Source: Oenococcus oeni DSM 20252 = AWRIB129 (GTDB lineage: Bacteria; Bacillota; Bacilli; Lactobacillales; Lactobacillaceae). From it: a DNA stretch of 64,000 bases. This document shows, one piece after another, positions 1-9,625 of this stretch (within the stretch, counting starts at the first letter, position 1; every line of letters begins with the position of its first letter). A program made the translations under genes and the position numbers. Under the pieces are notes generated by a model, which was not told the DNA's origin, made no database searches, and saw nothing but the letters and a program-made list of their open reading frames with translations. The stretch lies in contig NZ_AQVA01000003.1 of NCBI RefSeq assembly GCF_000372485.1, positions 90,336-154,335 of the forward strand, in the 5' to 3' direction.

Positions 1-327
1 TTGATATTACGTCTTGGTTTCAACCTTGGTTTTGGTAATACTATGTCTGATGCCAGTAAATATGTTGATAACAAAAAAAGAGCCGATCAAAGTTCTCTCT
101 TTAATATGGCCCAACAATATGCGGGTTCGATCGGGACAGCAGTAATGTCTGCAATGATTGCTTTTCAAAGCATTATCTTTTCCAATATATCGTCATCCAA
201 AGCTACGCTAATTGGTGGACGTCTTGACTTTGCGATTCTTTTCATACTGGCAATTTTGAGTTTGTCTTTGACAATTTTCTGTCAACATCTTATTAAAAAA
301 AATAATCAAAGCATATCAAACCAATGA
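1..327 (+). CDS. MFS multidrug exporter, C-terminal fragment (DHA2-like)
   Basis: The frame is open at the left edge, so only the last 108 residues are visible. They show a soluble loop ending in the block NMAQQYAGSIGTAVMSAM, which resembles the region before the last helices of 14-TM DHA2 (EmrB/QacA-type) drug/proton antiporters, then two hydrophobic helices and a short basic tail. The protein would sit in the cytoplasmic membrane and export compounds using the proton gradient. Its stop overlaps the 3' end of the opposite-strand SDR gene by 12 bases, so the two genes converge with no spacer. Family assignment is fair; the substrate cannot be told. Confidence 0.7.
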   Translation: MILRLGFNLGFGNTMSDASKYVDNKKRADQSSLFNMAQQYAGSIGTAVMSAMIAFQSIIFSNISSSKATLIGGRLDFAILFILAILSLSLTIFCQHLIKKNNQSISNQ

Positions 328-1044
328 ATAGCCGCCATCTATATTGATTGTCTGTCCGGTTATTAAATTATTGCTCATTAAAAAGAGATAGGCAGAAGCG
401 ACTTCTGCAAGGTTTGCAACTCGTTGCAAAGGAATTGCCTTTGACATTTGATTGCTTGTCTCTTCAAGTTGTTTCTTTGAAAGTTCTTTCCATAAACCAG
501 TCGGAGTCCAAGTCGGAGCGATGGCGTTCGCACGAAAATCCGGCGCTAATTCAAGTGCAAGACCCTGAATCATTGTTTTGATTGCTTGATTGCCGATAAT
601 AGCTCCGGATGAATCATTTGGATGGCCACCCGATCCTGCGGTTAAGATAAGAGAACCTTTTTTATTAAGATATTTTGTTGAAATTTTGGCAAGTTCCATA
701 TCTGCGAAAAATTTGTCTTCAATCGTTTTTCTAATCATTGCAATTGAAGAATTCAAAAATCCTCCGGCCATTGCGCCTCCAAGCATTGAAATTATATGAT
801 CGAAGTTACCGGATTTTTTGAAGTAATCGGTTAGTTGATTATTATCACTTGCATCGATATTTTCGCTGGAAATAGTTATTTTTTCTTTTTCGAAATCTTT
901 TTTTGCCTTTTCCAAATTTTTCAAACTATGTCCAACAATTGATACTTGAGCACCAGACTGAGATGCTTCTTTTGCAATTTCTTTTCCAAAACCAGAACTA
1001 CCGCCAATGATTAAAATTTTTTTCTTTTTTAAATTATTTATCAT
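316..1044 (-). CDS. SDR-family protein lacking the catalytic Tyr/Lys
   Basis: This 242-residue protein has the Rossmann fold of short-chain dehydrogenases. The nucleotide-binding glycine motif is GGSSGFGK near residues 14-21, and the end INIDGGYSLV is typical of SDRs. The active-site YxxxK is not there: the aligned stretch reads SSGAIIGNQAIKTM, with Ile and Gln at the expected Tyr and Lys positions. Downstream, LALELAP and NAIAPTWTPTG align normally. It may therefore bind NAD(P) without standard SDR catalysis, or belong to an atypical subgroup. A GGAG ribosome site precedes the ATG. It is convergent with the MFS gene and not obviously part of an operon. The function is unknown. Confidence 0.8.
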   Translation of the reverse strand: MINNLKKKKILIIGGSSGFGKEIAKEASQSGAQVSIVGHSLKNLEKAKKDFEKEKITISSENIDASDNNQLTDYFKKSGNFDHIISMLGGAMAGGFLNSSIAMIRKTIEDKFFADMELAKISTKYLNKKGSLILTAGSGGHPNDSSGAIIGNQAIKTMIQGLALELAPDFRANAIAPTWTPTGLWKELSKKQLEETSNQMSKAIPLQRVANLAEVASAYLFLMSNNLITGQTINIDGGYSLV

Positions 1045-1147
1045 TTTTTCTCCAATTTTTATTTTGTTAACGATCAGTCTAGCATGACCTGAATTCTCGA
1101 TTTTTAAAAAATTGACTTTTTAAATTACGATTTTTTACTACAAAATA

Positions 1148-1176
1148 AAAAAACACTTTAACAAAAAAGTGTTTAA
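1148..1176 (-). terminator. Terminator after argG
   Basis: An inverted repeat AAACACTTT/AAAGTGTTT around a short loop is followed, in the minus-strand reading, by a T-rich tract. It lies just past the argG stop and would end the arginine transcript. Confidence 0.8.
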
Positions 1177-1191
1177 TAGGTGTTCCTACTG

Positions 1192-2412
1192 TTAGATTTC
1201 TTCTTTTTCCTTTGAATGGATATGGTTTACCTGCTCATATACGGTTGCTGGCAGAGTATAAAGTTTCATAAATCCAACTGCTGCTTGTTCATCGAAAGAA
1301 TTTGCCGAAGTATAAGTTGCCAGTTTTTCAGAGTAGAGTGAATTATTTTCTGATTTTCTGGCAACGGCTGTCGCTGTGCCTTTATAAAGTTTCATTTTAA
1401 CGGTACCGTTGACAACTTTTTGCGTTTCGTCGATAAATTTATTCAGAGCATCGAAAAGGGGAGAAATCCACATTGCGTTGTAAATTAAGTTGGTGATTTT
1501 TTGCTCGATAATCGGTTTAAAGTGGGCAACATCGTGTTCTAAAGTGATATCCTCTAGATCTTTATGGGCGGTCATGATGACGGCTGCTGCCGGTGTTTCA
1601 TAAATTTCGCGTGATTTAATACCGATTAGACGATTTTCTACGTGATCGATTCGGCCAATACCGTGAATTCCGGCCAATTTATTCAAATATACAATTAGAT
1701 CGGCCATTTTCATTTCTTGATCATTTACTGAAATTGGTAAACCATTTTTAAATTCAATATCAACAAAATCGGCTTCATCAGGTGTATCTTCAACCGGCGA
1801 TGTCAAGGCATAGGCATCCGCCGGAGCCTGATTCCAGGGATTTTCCAGAATTCCGGCCTCGTTGGAACGTCCCCATAAATTTTCGTCAATTGAATAGGGA
1901 GAATCAAAATTAATCGGTACCGGAACATTATGTTGATGAGCATATTCGATTTCTTCTTCACGAGACCATTGGAAATCACGGATTGGAGCTTCAATTTTCA
2001 TTTCCGGATCAAGGGCGTGAATTGCTGCTTCGAAGCGAACCTGGTCATTTCCTTTACCAGTTGATCCATGGGCTATGGCGACGGCATTATTATCATGAGT
2101 TGTTTGAACCAGTTTTTCGATAATCAGCGGTCGAGAGAGAGCTGAAACGAGTGGGTATTCTCCTTCATAGAGAGCGTTTGATTTAATTACTTTGCTGACA
2201 TAGTTCTCAGCGAATTCGTCTTTACCATCAATTATGAATGATTGAATTGCACCGATCTTTAAAGCCTTTTTTTGAATATTCTCGATTTGCTTTCCATGCT
2301 GGCCAACATCCAATGAGACCGCAATTACTTCATATCCTTTATCTTTTAACCAAGGGATCGCTACGGACGTGTCCAGACCACCTGAATAAGCTAAAACAAT
2401 TTTATCTGCCAT
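1192..2412 (-). CDS. argG: Argininosuccinate synthase
   Basis: This cytosolic enzyme condenses citrulline and aspartate to argininosuccinate using ATP, the penultimate step of arginine synthesis. At 406 residues it has normal family length. The N-type ATP pyrophosphatase loop SGGLDTS is at residues 10-16, and the conserved [14 protein letters not shown] block follows near residue 115. A strong AAGGAG site precedes the ATG. It lies 94 bases downstream of argH on the same strand, so the transcript is probably argH-argG, the reverse of the usual order. No cysteine is present. Because argH is frameshifted, intact argG may no longer serve a complete pathway. Confidence 0.96.
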   Translation of the reverse strand: MADKIVLAYSGGLDTSVAIPWLKDKGYEVIAVSLDVGQHGKQIENIQKKALKIGAIQSFIIDGKDEFAENYVSKVIKSNALYEGEYPLVSALSRPLIIEKLVQTTHDNNAVAIAHGSTGKGNDQVRFEAAIHALDPEMKIEAPIRDFQWSREEEIEYAHQHNVPVPINFDSPYSIDENLWGRSNEAGILENPWNQAPADAYALTSPVEDTPDEADFVDIEFKNGLPISVNDQEMKMADLIVYLNKLAGIHGIGRIDHVENRLIGIKSREIYETPAAAVIMTAHKDLEDITLEHDVAHFKPIIEQKITNLIYNAMWISPLFDALNKFIDETQKVVNGTVKMKLYKGTATAVARKSENNSLYSEKLATYTSANSFDEQAAVGFMKLYTLPATVYEQVNHIHSKEKEEI

Positions 2413-2506
2413 TTTTTCTCCTTCTTAAACAATTTTTTATTTTTGCTTGAAAACTAGTTGAAAAATCGTCGTCGGCGGGTTAGATAATTAATAAATTTTC
2501 CTTTCT

Positions 2507-3827
2507 TCATAGCATTTCCTTTTTGATCCCTTTGTGAATAGACTCTTGAATGTTCAAATAATGATAAACATCCTCGTCGATAATTTGATCAAATTGTTTT
2601 AATTCCTCGATTGTCAAATCTTCAAGTGCTTTTTGGTGTTTTTTCTGCAAATAGGACAGCTCGTCCGACGACCGTGTGGGCGTCTCTGAAAGGTCGTCCT
2701 TTTTTAACTAGGTAATCTGCTAAATCAGTTGCGTTTAAAAAACCATTTTTAACTGCTTTTTGTAGCTTGACGCGATTAATTTTTAATGTTGAAACAATCT
2801 TTTTTGCAATCAGCAACATTTTTTCTATATGATCAAAAGCCGGCAAAAAGGTTTCTTTATCAAGTTGCATATCCTTGTCATAGGCTAATGGCAGGCCCTT
2901 CATAATAACTAATATTTGATTCAATTCACCGATCAACAAAGCCGAATTTCCACGAATAAGTTCGGCTGAGTCGGCATTCTTTTTTTGTGGCATCATTGAA
3001 GAACCAGTTGAAAGGGAATCATCAAAAGTGACGTATTGAAATTCTTGGCTGGCATAAATTATCAATTCTTCGGACAACCTCGATAGATGTACTCCAATGA
3101 TTGAAAAATCAGACAGGGTTTCGATTACGTAATCTCGGTCGGAAACTCCGTCGATAAAATTTTTGACCGGTTTTTTAAAATTCAACAGTTCCGTTGTTAA
3201 TTGACGATCGATATTATGGGTTGTACCTGCTAAAGCCCCAGAACCCAATGGATTTTCGTCCATTATATTGATGGCGTTTAATAAACGTTTCTTGTCACGC
3301 AAAAGCATTTGCGCATAAGCATCCAAATAATATTTAAAAGTAATCGTTTGGGCTTTTTGAAGATGAGTATAACCGGGCATAAGATAAGGATTTTCTTGCC
3401 CTTTTGCGATAAAAGTATCGACTAAATCATCTATTTCTTCTAAAATTCCTTGGAGACGATTTTTAAAATACATTTTTGTATCAACGGCAATTTGATCATT
3501 ACGTGATCGGGCCGTGTGAAGTTTTTTTCCGTCTTCGCCAATTTTTTTAGTCAGAGTCGTTTCGATAAAACTATGTATATCTTCGTATCCAGAATCCGGA
3601 ATTATGAGGCTTCCTTGTTCAACATCCGTAAGGATTTCTTTTAGTCCATCGACAATTGCTGCCGACTCTTTTTGACTGATAATATTTTGTTTACCAAGCA
3701 TTTTTGCATGGGCAATCGATCCCTGAATATCTTCTTTGTAAAGCAATTTGCTGGTTGGCAAAGAGTTATCAAAGCTTGTCATGTCGGCATCTTCGCCTTT
3801 AGTAAAACGTCCACCCCAAAGTTTCAT
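2507..3827 (-). pseudogene. argH: Argininosuccinate lyase, frameshifted near its 3' end
   Basis: Argininosuccinate lyase splits argininosuccinate into arginine and fumarate. The N-terminal MKLWGGRF and the family signature GSSMMPQKKNAD near residue 280 are intact. The first frame ends early at 2622, giving 401 residues against a usual 455-465. In the next frame the expected C-terminus continues (KALEDLTIEELKQF, then DEDVYHYL) to a stop at 2507. The break lies in a run of six T on the plus strand (2639-2644); removing one base restores the reading. Even the restored product of about 439 residues lacks the usual GGT-containing end. It is either a recent null allele or a homopolymer sequencing error. 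Confidence 0.85.
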
Positions 3828-3854
3828 TATGTATTTCTCCTAAAAATGAGTATA

Positions 3855-3893
3855 AAAAAACAGTTATTTTACAGAACAAATGTAAAAAACTGT
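3855..3893 (-). promoter_or_regulatory. Leader hairpin with T-run upstream of argH
   Basis: A long inverted repeat (AAACAGTT...TTTACA with TGTAAA...AACTGTTT, 7-base loop) is followed on the minus strand by seven T, the layout of an intrinsic terminator. It sits about 30 bases before the argH start and after the previous gene (DUF1836), in a 205-base gap. It may be that gene's terminator or an attenuator of argH. No T-box consensus is present. A possible promoter (TTGCAA, 16 bases, TATAGT) lies further upstream in the same gap. Confidence 0.45.
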
Positions 3894-4032
3894 TTATCGT
3901 CGAGCAATACTGGAAACAAATGAAGTTGTCTGAATTTCATTTTTCATTATAACTTGATATTCACTATACAAGCTTTTTTCTGAATTGCAATGCTTATTGA
4001 AAAAAGTTCTTAATTTTTTGGAGAGCTACTCC

Positions 4033-4509
4033 TTATTTTTTCACGATCTTTTCCATCGTTGATAGGGCTTTTAGCCGGAAAACAACTGCCATGATCGCTT
4101 CATACTGAATAATTGCCGCTTTTGAATCGATTTCCGGCAGTTTGTTTAGTGCTTCTGACAAATCATTTTGCGAGGATACTTGATTGAACATTTCGATAAA
4201 ACGATTGTAAACATCTTCGGAAGGACCGTGATTAAGTTCGATTTGGAATCCTTTTTTAATTGCATCTAATGAAAAAACACTTTTTAATAACGAAACAATT
4301 ATCGCTCCAGCCAAGTGTATTCGACTATAACGTTTATTTTTCGGGCGCACGATTACTTGAGCTTTTGTGTAATTGTGCATCATTGTTTTCGTTAAAAGTT
4401 CCCCGGTGACCGGAGAAACATAGTCATTTGTGATATCCAGCAATTGATCAAGATATATATCAAAAGTTGGTAGTTCATTCCAAAGAGGCAACTTTTTTTC
4501 CAAATTCAT
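4033..4509 (-). CDS. DUF1836 domain-containing protein
   Basis: This 158-residue soluble protein matches the DUF1836 pattern of lactic acid bacteria: an LPLWNELPTFDIYLDQ opening, then KTMMHNYTKAQVI, then RYSRIHLAGAIIVSLLKSVFSL. The middle part resembles a helix-turn-helix segment, so a DNA-binding role has been guessed for the family but is not established. It follows degV by 24 bases on the same strand and is probably co-transcribed with it. The only basis for the call is the family resemblance. Confidence 0.7.
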   Translation of the reverse strand: MNLEKKLPLWNELPTFDIYLDQLLDITNDYVSPVTGELLTKTMMHNYTKAQVIVRPKNKRYSRIHLAGAIIVSLLKSVFSLDAIKKGFQIELNHGPSEDVYNRFIEMFNQVSSQNDLSEALNKLPEIDSKAAIIQYEAIMAVVFRLKALSTMEKIVKK

Positions 4510-4533
4510 TTCTTATAATCTACCTTTACCGTC

Positions 4534-5390
4534 CTATTTTTCGATGTGAACTGCGATACCGATTAATCCTGGCCCGGTGTGGACTCCTAGAGCAGGTGAA
4601 ATATTTCCTGTATAGATTTGCTGATTTGGATAAATTTTTTCCAATTTCTGGCAGACATATTTCAAAAGAGTCATATTATCACCTTCGGCAACAGCAATTC
4701 TAACTCTTTTTTCTAAATTAGCAGTTTTTTCAACTAATGCCAGCATTTTTTCGATTGCTTTTTTTCGCCGCGTGCTTTGGTTACTGTGTAATAAACACCC
4801 TCGTCGTTGCAGGAAATAATTGGCTTAATATCCAGAGCCGATCCGAGAATACTTGCGACTTTACCAATCCGGCCGCCGGCCGCCAAATATTTCAGCGTTG
4901 GAATATAAAAGAAGATTTTACCGCTGTCGACTGATTCTTCAACTAATTGCACAATTTTTGAAAAGGGAAGCTCTTTTTTTATTAAGTCGTCGGCATAAAC
5001 TGCAAATAGTCCGCTGCTGATACCGATATTTTTTGTATCAATCACTTTGATATTCAAGTTGCTCTGTTGACTGGCCAACAAACTTATTTGATTATAAGTT
5101 GTTGACAATCCACTTGAAATACAGATCGCAATAACATCGCTATAACCTTCTTTTTCCAGTTCCTGGAATTTTTCAAGAATATCTCCGCTTTGCGGGCTTG
5201 AAGTAGTTGGAATACTTGCGCCGTGTTTAATTTTCCGATAAAACTGATCAGGACTAATGTCTACTCTATCTCTAAGAACTTTTCCATCCCAATGAATTTG
5301 CATCGAAACGGTTTTAACATAATCTTTGTCCTGTAAATATTGTGGTGCATCAGAACATGAATCAATTAAGATGGCAATTTTTTCGGTCAT
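4534..5390 (-). pseudogene. DegV family fatty-acid-binding protein, frameshifted
   Basis: DegV proteins bind a fatty acid and, as FakB, present it to the kinase FakA. The first segment (5390 down to 4734) has the DegV N-domain with IDSCSDAP and the ligand loop STTSSPQSG-like stretch IPTTSSPQSG, and the GGRIGK motif. It then ends abnormally in KKQSKKCWH. The last quarter continues in another frame, giving KKAIEKMLALVEK to a stop at 4534, ending in HTGPGLIGIAVH as expected. The break is in a run of seven T (plus strand 4759-4765); one added base restores about 285 residues, the normal length. Real mutation and sequencing error cannot be told apart here. Confidence 0.85.
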
Positions 5391-5436
5391 TTTAATCTCC
5401 TATGGCATACATTATTTTTTATGTAGTCTTAAACAC

Positions 5437-5454
5437 TATAAACTATAGTTTATA
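5437..5454. promoter_or_regulatory. 18-base perfect palindrome between degV and folD
   Basis: TATAAACTATAGTTTATA is its own reverse complement. It lies in the 172-base gap between divergent degV and folD, close to where the degV promoter would be. The symmetry suggests an operator for a dimeric repressor, but AT-rich chance is possible. No known box was recognised. Confidence 0.35.
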
Positions 5455-5562
5455 AAACTATTTAGATCAAATTCGACAATCATAATTTAGAAGCTTTTAA
5501 TCCTTTGACACAAAAGCTGACTTTTTATCGATCGTTTTTTTACAATATGCGATAATTTATCC

Positions 5563-6420
5563 ATGGTTCAGATACTAGATGGAAGAAGCGTTTCGAAAAA
5601 AATTCTTCAAGAGGTTAAAGATAAAGTTGCGAAAGCCGGTTTTCCGGTTAAATTAGCGACTATTTATAATGAGGAAAACGAAGGAAGCAAAATGTACGTC
5701 GGTATGAAAATCCGCCGGGCAACTTTTGCCGGGCTTATCTCGGTGGAATACAAAGTTGATAATTCTTGGAAAACAGATGATATTCTCAGGCTGCTTTCAA
5801 AATTAAACATGGATTCGAGTATTTGTGGAATTTTGGTTCAGTCGCCACTAGGAGATGGAATCGATGAATCAAAGATTTTCAATGCAATCGATCCATTAAA
5901 AGATGCTGATGGTCTTTCTGCCTTTAATCAAGGATTATTATTTGAAAATGCTAAAGAGAATTATATTGTTCCAGCTACACCGGCTGGAGTAATATCTCTT
6001 CTGGAGGCATATCATTATCAATTTGCCGCTAAAAACGCGTTGGTGGTTGGCCGTTCAGTTCTTTTTGGCCGCCCAATGAGTGTTTTATTAACGAATCGCG
6101 ACATGACCGTCACGCTAGCCCATTCAAAGACACCGGTCGATCAATTGCGGCAGTTTGCGAAAAGGGCTGATTTGATTGTCGTTGCGATCGGCAAGGCTAA
6201 TTGGTTTCAATTTACTGATTTAAAAAAAGATGTCGTTGTTATCGATGTAGGTGCAAACAAGCTTAATGGGCATGCAACTGGCGATGTTGATTTTGAAAAA
6301 GTTTATCCACATGTTTCACAAATTTCTCCGGTCCCGGGAGGAGTTGGACCAATGACGATTGCGACGTTGATTAAACATACATTCGATTTAGCAGTATTTC
6401 AACAAGGAGAGCAAAAATAA
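5563..6420 (+). CDS. folD: Bifunctional methylene-THF dehydrogenase/cyclohydrolase
   Basis: FolD interconverts 5,10-methylene-, 5,10-methenyl- and 10-formyl-tetrahydrofolate, feeding purine synthesis and initiator tRNA formylation. It is 285 residues, the normal length. Catalytic residues are visible as SKMYVGMK (Tyr45, Lys49), the NADP loop as VGRSVLFGRP, and the C-terminal signature as SPVPGGVGPMT. There is no clear ribosome site before the ATG. A TACAAT at 5541-5546 (with CTGACT 18 bases upstream) or a GATAAT at 5551-5556 would start the RNA within about 10 bases of the ATG, so a very short or absent leader is likely. Its stop overlaps the ACT gene start by one base. Confidence 0.95.
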   Translation: MVQILDGRSVSKKILQEVKDKVAKAGFPVKLATIYNEENEGSKMYVGMKIRRATFAGLISVEYKVDNSWKTDDILRLLSKLNMDSSICGILVQSPLGDGIDESKIFNAIDPLKDADGLSAFNQGLLFENAKENYIVPATPAGVISLLEAYHYQFAAKNALVVGRSVLFGRPMSVLLTNRDMTVTLAHSKTPVDQLRQFAKRADLIVVAIGKANWFQFTDLKKDVVVIDVGANKLNGHATGDVDFEKVYPHVSQISPVPGGVGPMTIATLIKHTFDLAVFQQGEQK

Positions 6421-6692
6421 TGAAAAGAGCAGTTGTGACAGTAATTGGTAATGACCGTCCAGGTATTATTGCGGGCGTTTCAAAAACATTAGCTGATAAT
6501 CAGGCGAATATCCTTGATGTAGCCCAGACTTTAATGGATAAGATTTTTACTATGAGTATGTTGATCGACATTACTGAAATTGATGCTAAATTTTCTAATT
6601 TGCAGGTCGAACTGACCAAAGTTGGACAAAAACTTGGCGTCTCTATTCAAATACAAAGAGAAGAAATTTTTAATTCAATGTCTAAAATCTAA
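6420..6692 (+). CDS. ACT domain protein, UPF0237 family
   Basis: This 90-residue protein is a single ACT domain: it starts [20 protein letters not shown], the typical ligand-loop strand and helix, and has a second beta-alpha-beta half. Such stand-alone ACT proteins resemble the glycine cleavage regulator GcvR and probably bind a small metabolite. It is one base overlapped with folD and 11 bases before the UPF0210 gene. The ACT-UPF0210 pairing is conserved in streptococci and lactobacilli, which suggests a shared but unknown function. Confidence 0.85.
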   Translation: MKRAVVTVIGNDRPGIIAGVSKTLADNQANILDVAQTLMDKIFTMSMLIDITEIDAKFSNLQVELTKVGQKLGVSIQIQREEIFNSMSKI

Positions 6693-6703
6693 TTGGAGCC
6701 GCT

Positions 6704-8047
6704 ATGGATATTAATAAAATAAATGAAACAATCCAGATGATTTCTGAAGAACATTTCGATATTCGAACTGTGACGATGGGAATTTCACTTTTGGACTGTA
6801 TTGGCGGGGATGGCCAGCGGACAGCAGAAAAGGTTCACAGAAAAATTGTTGATAAAGCCGGAAAACTGGTAGAAACTGCCCAACAACTCGAACGGGATTT
6901 CGGGGTACCAATTGTTAATAAACGAATTTCTGTAACACCGGTCTCTTTATTAGCCGGAAACACTGATTATGATGGCTTGATTAAAATAGCTCGCGCTCTT
7001 GATCAAGCAGCTGCCGATGTTGGTGTTGATTTTTTAGGTGGCTATTCGGCTTTGATTCAAAAGGGCAGTACGCCGACTGAAAAAATGTTGATTGATAGTC
7101 TTCCGGAAGTCCTGAGTACAACTAAACTTTTGATGTCGAGTATTAACATTGCTTCGACTAAAGCAGGTATTAATTTAAATGCAGTTGGAAAAACGGGTAG
7201 AACGATCAAACGGATTTCCGAAGTCGATCCTTTAGGAAATGCAAAATTGGTGGTTTTTGCAAATGCCGTTGAAGACAATCCCTTTATGGCCGGGGCTTTT
7301 CACGGTGTGTCTGAAGACGATGCGGTTATCAATGTTGGTGTTTCCGGACCGGGTGTTGTAAAAAGGGCATTGGAGACAGTTAGGGATCGGTCAATTGATG
7401 TCGTTGCCGAAAAAATTAAGACGACAGCCTTTAAAATAACCCGAATTGGTCAACTGATTGGTGGACTGACAGCTAAAAAACTTGGTCTTCCTTTTGGAAT
7501 TGTTGATTTAAGTTTGGCTCCAACACCTGCTCGTGGAGATTCGGTTGCCGAGGTTTTGGAAGAAATCGGCCTGGAACAGGTTGGGACGCACGGAACGACG
7601 GCTGCCTTAATGCTTCTAAACGATGCAATTAAAAAAGGCGGCGTAATGGCTAGTCAGCGCGTTGGGGGCTTGTCGGGTGCGTTCATTCCGGTTTCCGAGG
7701 ATGCTGGAATGATTGATGCAACAGTTGCCGGCACCTTAAGTATCAGTAAGCTGGAAGCCATGACCTCTGTTTGTTCGGTTGGACTGGACATGATTGCCAT
7801 TCCTGGGAATACGCCGGCGTCGACAATTTCGGCGATGATAGCGGACGAAGCGGCGATTGGTGTTCAAAACAATAAAACTACAGCCGTGCGCGTGATTCCG
7901 GTTCCAGGGAAAAGTGTTGGAGATTCGATTGACTTTGGCGGTTTGCTTGGACGGGCGCCGATTATGCCGGTTATCGAAAAATCTTCAACAGCGTTTATTA
8001 ATCGTGGCGGTCATATACCTGCTCCGATTCATTCTTTTAAGAATTAG
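6704..8047 (+). CDS. UPF0210 / PFL-like (DUF711) family protein
   Basis: The 447-residue protein matches the UPF0210 family over its full length, including [18 protein letters not shown], the central [15 protein letters not shown] stretch, [14 protein letters not shown] and the C-terminal [19 protein letters not shown]. It is sometimes labelled pyruvate formate-lyase-like, but no glycyl-radical motif is seen and its reaction is not known. An AGCCGC-type spacer with a weak GGAG site precedes the ATG. It is the partner of the preceding ACT-domain gene and lies nine bases before proC, so the folD-to-proA block is probably one operon. Confidence 0.9.
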   Translation: MDINKINETIQMISEEHFDIRTVTMGISLLDCIGGDGQRTAEKVHRKIVDKAGKLVETAQQLERDFGVPIVNKRISVTPVSLLAGNTDYDGLIKIARALDQAAADVGVDFLGGYSALIQKGSTPTEKMLIDSLPEVLSTTKLLMSSINIASTKAGINLNAVGKTGRTIKRISEVDPLGNAKLVVFANAVEDNPFMAGAFHGVSEDDAVINVGVSGPGVVKRALETVRDRSIDVVAEKIKTTAFKITRIGQLIGGLTAKKLGLPFGIVDLSLAPTPARGDSVAEVLEEIGLEQVGTHGTTAALMLLNDAIKKGGVMASQRVGGLSGAFIPVSEDAGMIDATVAGTLSISKLEAMTSVCSVGLDMIAIPGNTPASTISAMIADEAAIGVQNNKTTAVRVIPVPGKSVGDSIDFGGLLGRAPIMPVIEKSSTAFINRGGHIPAPIHSFKN

Positions 8048-8055
8048 AGGTTAAA

Positions 8056-8841
8056 ATGAAATATGGTTTTCTAGGTGCCGGTAATTTATCATCGGCAATT
8101 ATCATGGGTTTACTAAAAGCTGGTTTTAGATCGGAAGACATTTTTGTCAGTTCTCCACATAGCGCCGCTCTTCTGTCAAAAAGACTGGCTATCAATAATG
8201 TTGACGAAGATCGGCTGCTTGCTGATTGCGATTTAATTGTTTTGGCTTTTTTGCCTGAACAGTTAGATAGCATTGTCCAGCAGGTTGGTTCGGAAAAGTT
8301 TGCAAACAAATTAATTGTTTCGGTTCTAGGATCAACAAGCCTTAAAGAACTAACGGAATTTTTGCCAACAGCAAAAATAGTTCGCGTTCTTCCAAACGTT
8401 AATGCAGAATTTAATAATTCATTGACCTCGGTTGCTTTCGGGCAGAACTTGTCCAATGAGGATCTTAAATTAACAAAAAACTTTTTGCAGGCTTTTGGTA
8501 CGATTATTGAACTGGCCGAAAGGGATTTTCCGGCTTTTTCGGCGATTGCCGGATCGGGTCCCGCCTTTGTCGCATTGTTTATCAAAGCTTTGCAGGAAGC
8601 AGGAATAAAGCAGGGAATCGATAGCAAGGAATCTTTGCAGATTGCTTTACATACGATTAAAGGATCAACCGAGAATATTCTTCAAAGCGGAAAAACTGCT
8701 GATCAATTAGTCAAAAAAGTTGCTTCACCAGGTGGATCAACTGCCGATGGAGTCGAATCGCTTGAGGAGAACCACTTTATTGAAACTGTTAATAATGCTA
8801 TTCTAGCAACTATCAACCATGGCAGAAAAAAGTTTCGATAA
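8056..8841 (+). CDS. proC: Pyrroline-5-carboxylate reductase
   Basis: ProC reduces pyrroline-5-carboxylate to proline with NAD(P)H, the last step of proline synthesis. The 261-residue protein begins with the dinucleotide fold KYGFLGAGNLSSAIIMG and carries the family signature SPGGSTADGVESL near residue 225, where substrate binds. Length is normal. The gene end overlaps the proB start by 23 bases, so the two are translationally coupled. The proC-proB-proA cluster gives a complete route from glutamate to proline. Confidence 0.95.
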   Translation: MKYGFLGAGNLSSAIIMGLLKAGFRSEDIFVSSPHSAALLSKRLAINNVDEDRLLADCDLIVLAFLPEQLDSIVQQVGSEKFANKLIVSVLGSTSLKELTEFLPTAKIVRVLPNVNAEFNNSLTSVAFGQNLSNEDLKLTKNFLQAFGTIIELAERDFPAFSAIAGSGPAFVALFIKALQEAGIKQGIDSKESLQIALHTIKGSTENILQSGKTADQLVKKVASPGGSTADGVESLEENHFIETVNNAILATINHGRKKFR

Positions 8842-9625
8842 TTGGAAAAAAATCGTTGTTAAAGTTGGTACTTCAACGATTGTTCAAGAAAATGGCCAGA
8901 TTAATTTACCGATAATCGGTCAATTGGTTCAGACGCTTTGTGCTTTGCGAAATCAAAACCGGGAAGTAGTTTTTGTAACTTCCGGGGCGGTTGGCGTTGC
9001 GATAAATCAGCTTGGATTTAAAGAACGTCCAAACGAAATTCCTCGACAACAGGCTTTAGCAGCGATTGGCCAAGCTGATTTAATGGCTATTTACAATCAA
9101 AACTTTTCTTTTTATCACCAGATTACCGGTCAAATTCTTTTGACTTATGATGTATTCGATAATCCAAAAATGCTCGAAAATATGTTAAATGCCTTGCGGG
9201 AATTGCTGAAAATGAAGGCAATTCCGATTATTAATGAGAACGACGTAATTGCCGTTGACGAAATGGATCATCAACATTCGTTTGGTGATAACGACTGCTT
9301 AGCGGCGATGGTAACAAAAATTATCGATGCCGATGGTTTGATTATTTTATCAGATGTTGATGCACTTTATGATAGAAATCCTCATGAGTTTGCCAATGCT
9401 AAAGCTATCAAGCGGGTTGGTTCGATCACCAAGCAGGTTATTAATTTGGCCTCCGGCAAAAGCAATCTCGGAAAAGGTGGAATGTTAACAAAATTAAAAG
9501 CAGCTAAGTATCTTTTAAAAAATGATAAGCAAATGCTATTACTTCCTGGATCCGAACCTGATGGTATTTTGAAGGCTCTTTCGGGTCAAGAGATTGGAAC
9601 TTTATTCGCCAATGAATACAAATAA
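8819..9625 (+). CDS. proB: Glutamate 5-kinase, short form without PUA domain
   Basis: ProB phosphorylates glutamate at the gamma carboxyl, the committed and usually proline-inhibited step. It is an amino-acid kinase fold: VVKVGTSTIV at the N-terminus, FVTSGAVGVA for nucleotide/glutamate binding, INENDVIAVDE and the SDVDALYD strand, then GKGGMLTKL. At 268 residues it ends after the kinase domain, so it lacks the C-terminal PUA domain of the enterobacterial enzyme, as is common in Gram-positives. It overlaps both proC and proA. Confidence 0.95.
   Translation: MAEKSFDNWKKIVVKVGTSTIVQENGQINLPIIGQLVQTLCALRNQNREVVFVTSGAVGVAINQLGFKERPNEIPRQQALAAIGQADLMAIYNQNFSFYHQITGQILLTYDVFDNPKMLENMLNALRELLKMKAIPIINENDVIAVDEMDHQHSFGDNDCLAAMVTKIIDADGLIILSDVDALYDRNPHEFANAKAIKRVGSITKQVINLASGKSNLGKGGMLTKLKAAKYLLKNDKQMLLLPGSEPDGILKALSGQEIGTLFANEYK

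Noticed and set aside
3831..4030. T-box riboswitch upstream of argH
   Set aside because: The hairpin and T-run resemble the end of a T-box, but no GGTGGNACCGCG sequence is present on the minus strand, so only a terminator or attenuator is supported.
2622..5390. Programmed frameshifting in argH and degV
   Set aside because: Neither site has the usual slippery heptamer with a stimulating structure, and neither family is known to use it. Mutation or sequencing error is simpler.
8037..8627. 196-codon reading frame on the minus strand across proC
   Set aside because: It is antisense to the full proC gene, rich in Ser/Ala/Lys with no motif, and has no ribosome site; it is a shadow of proC codon use.
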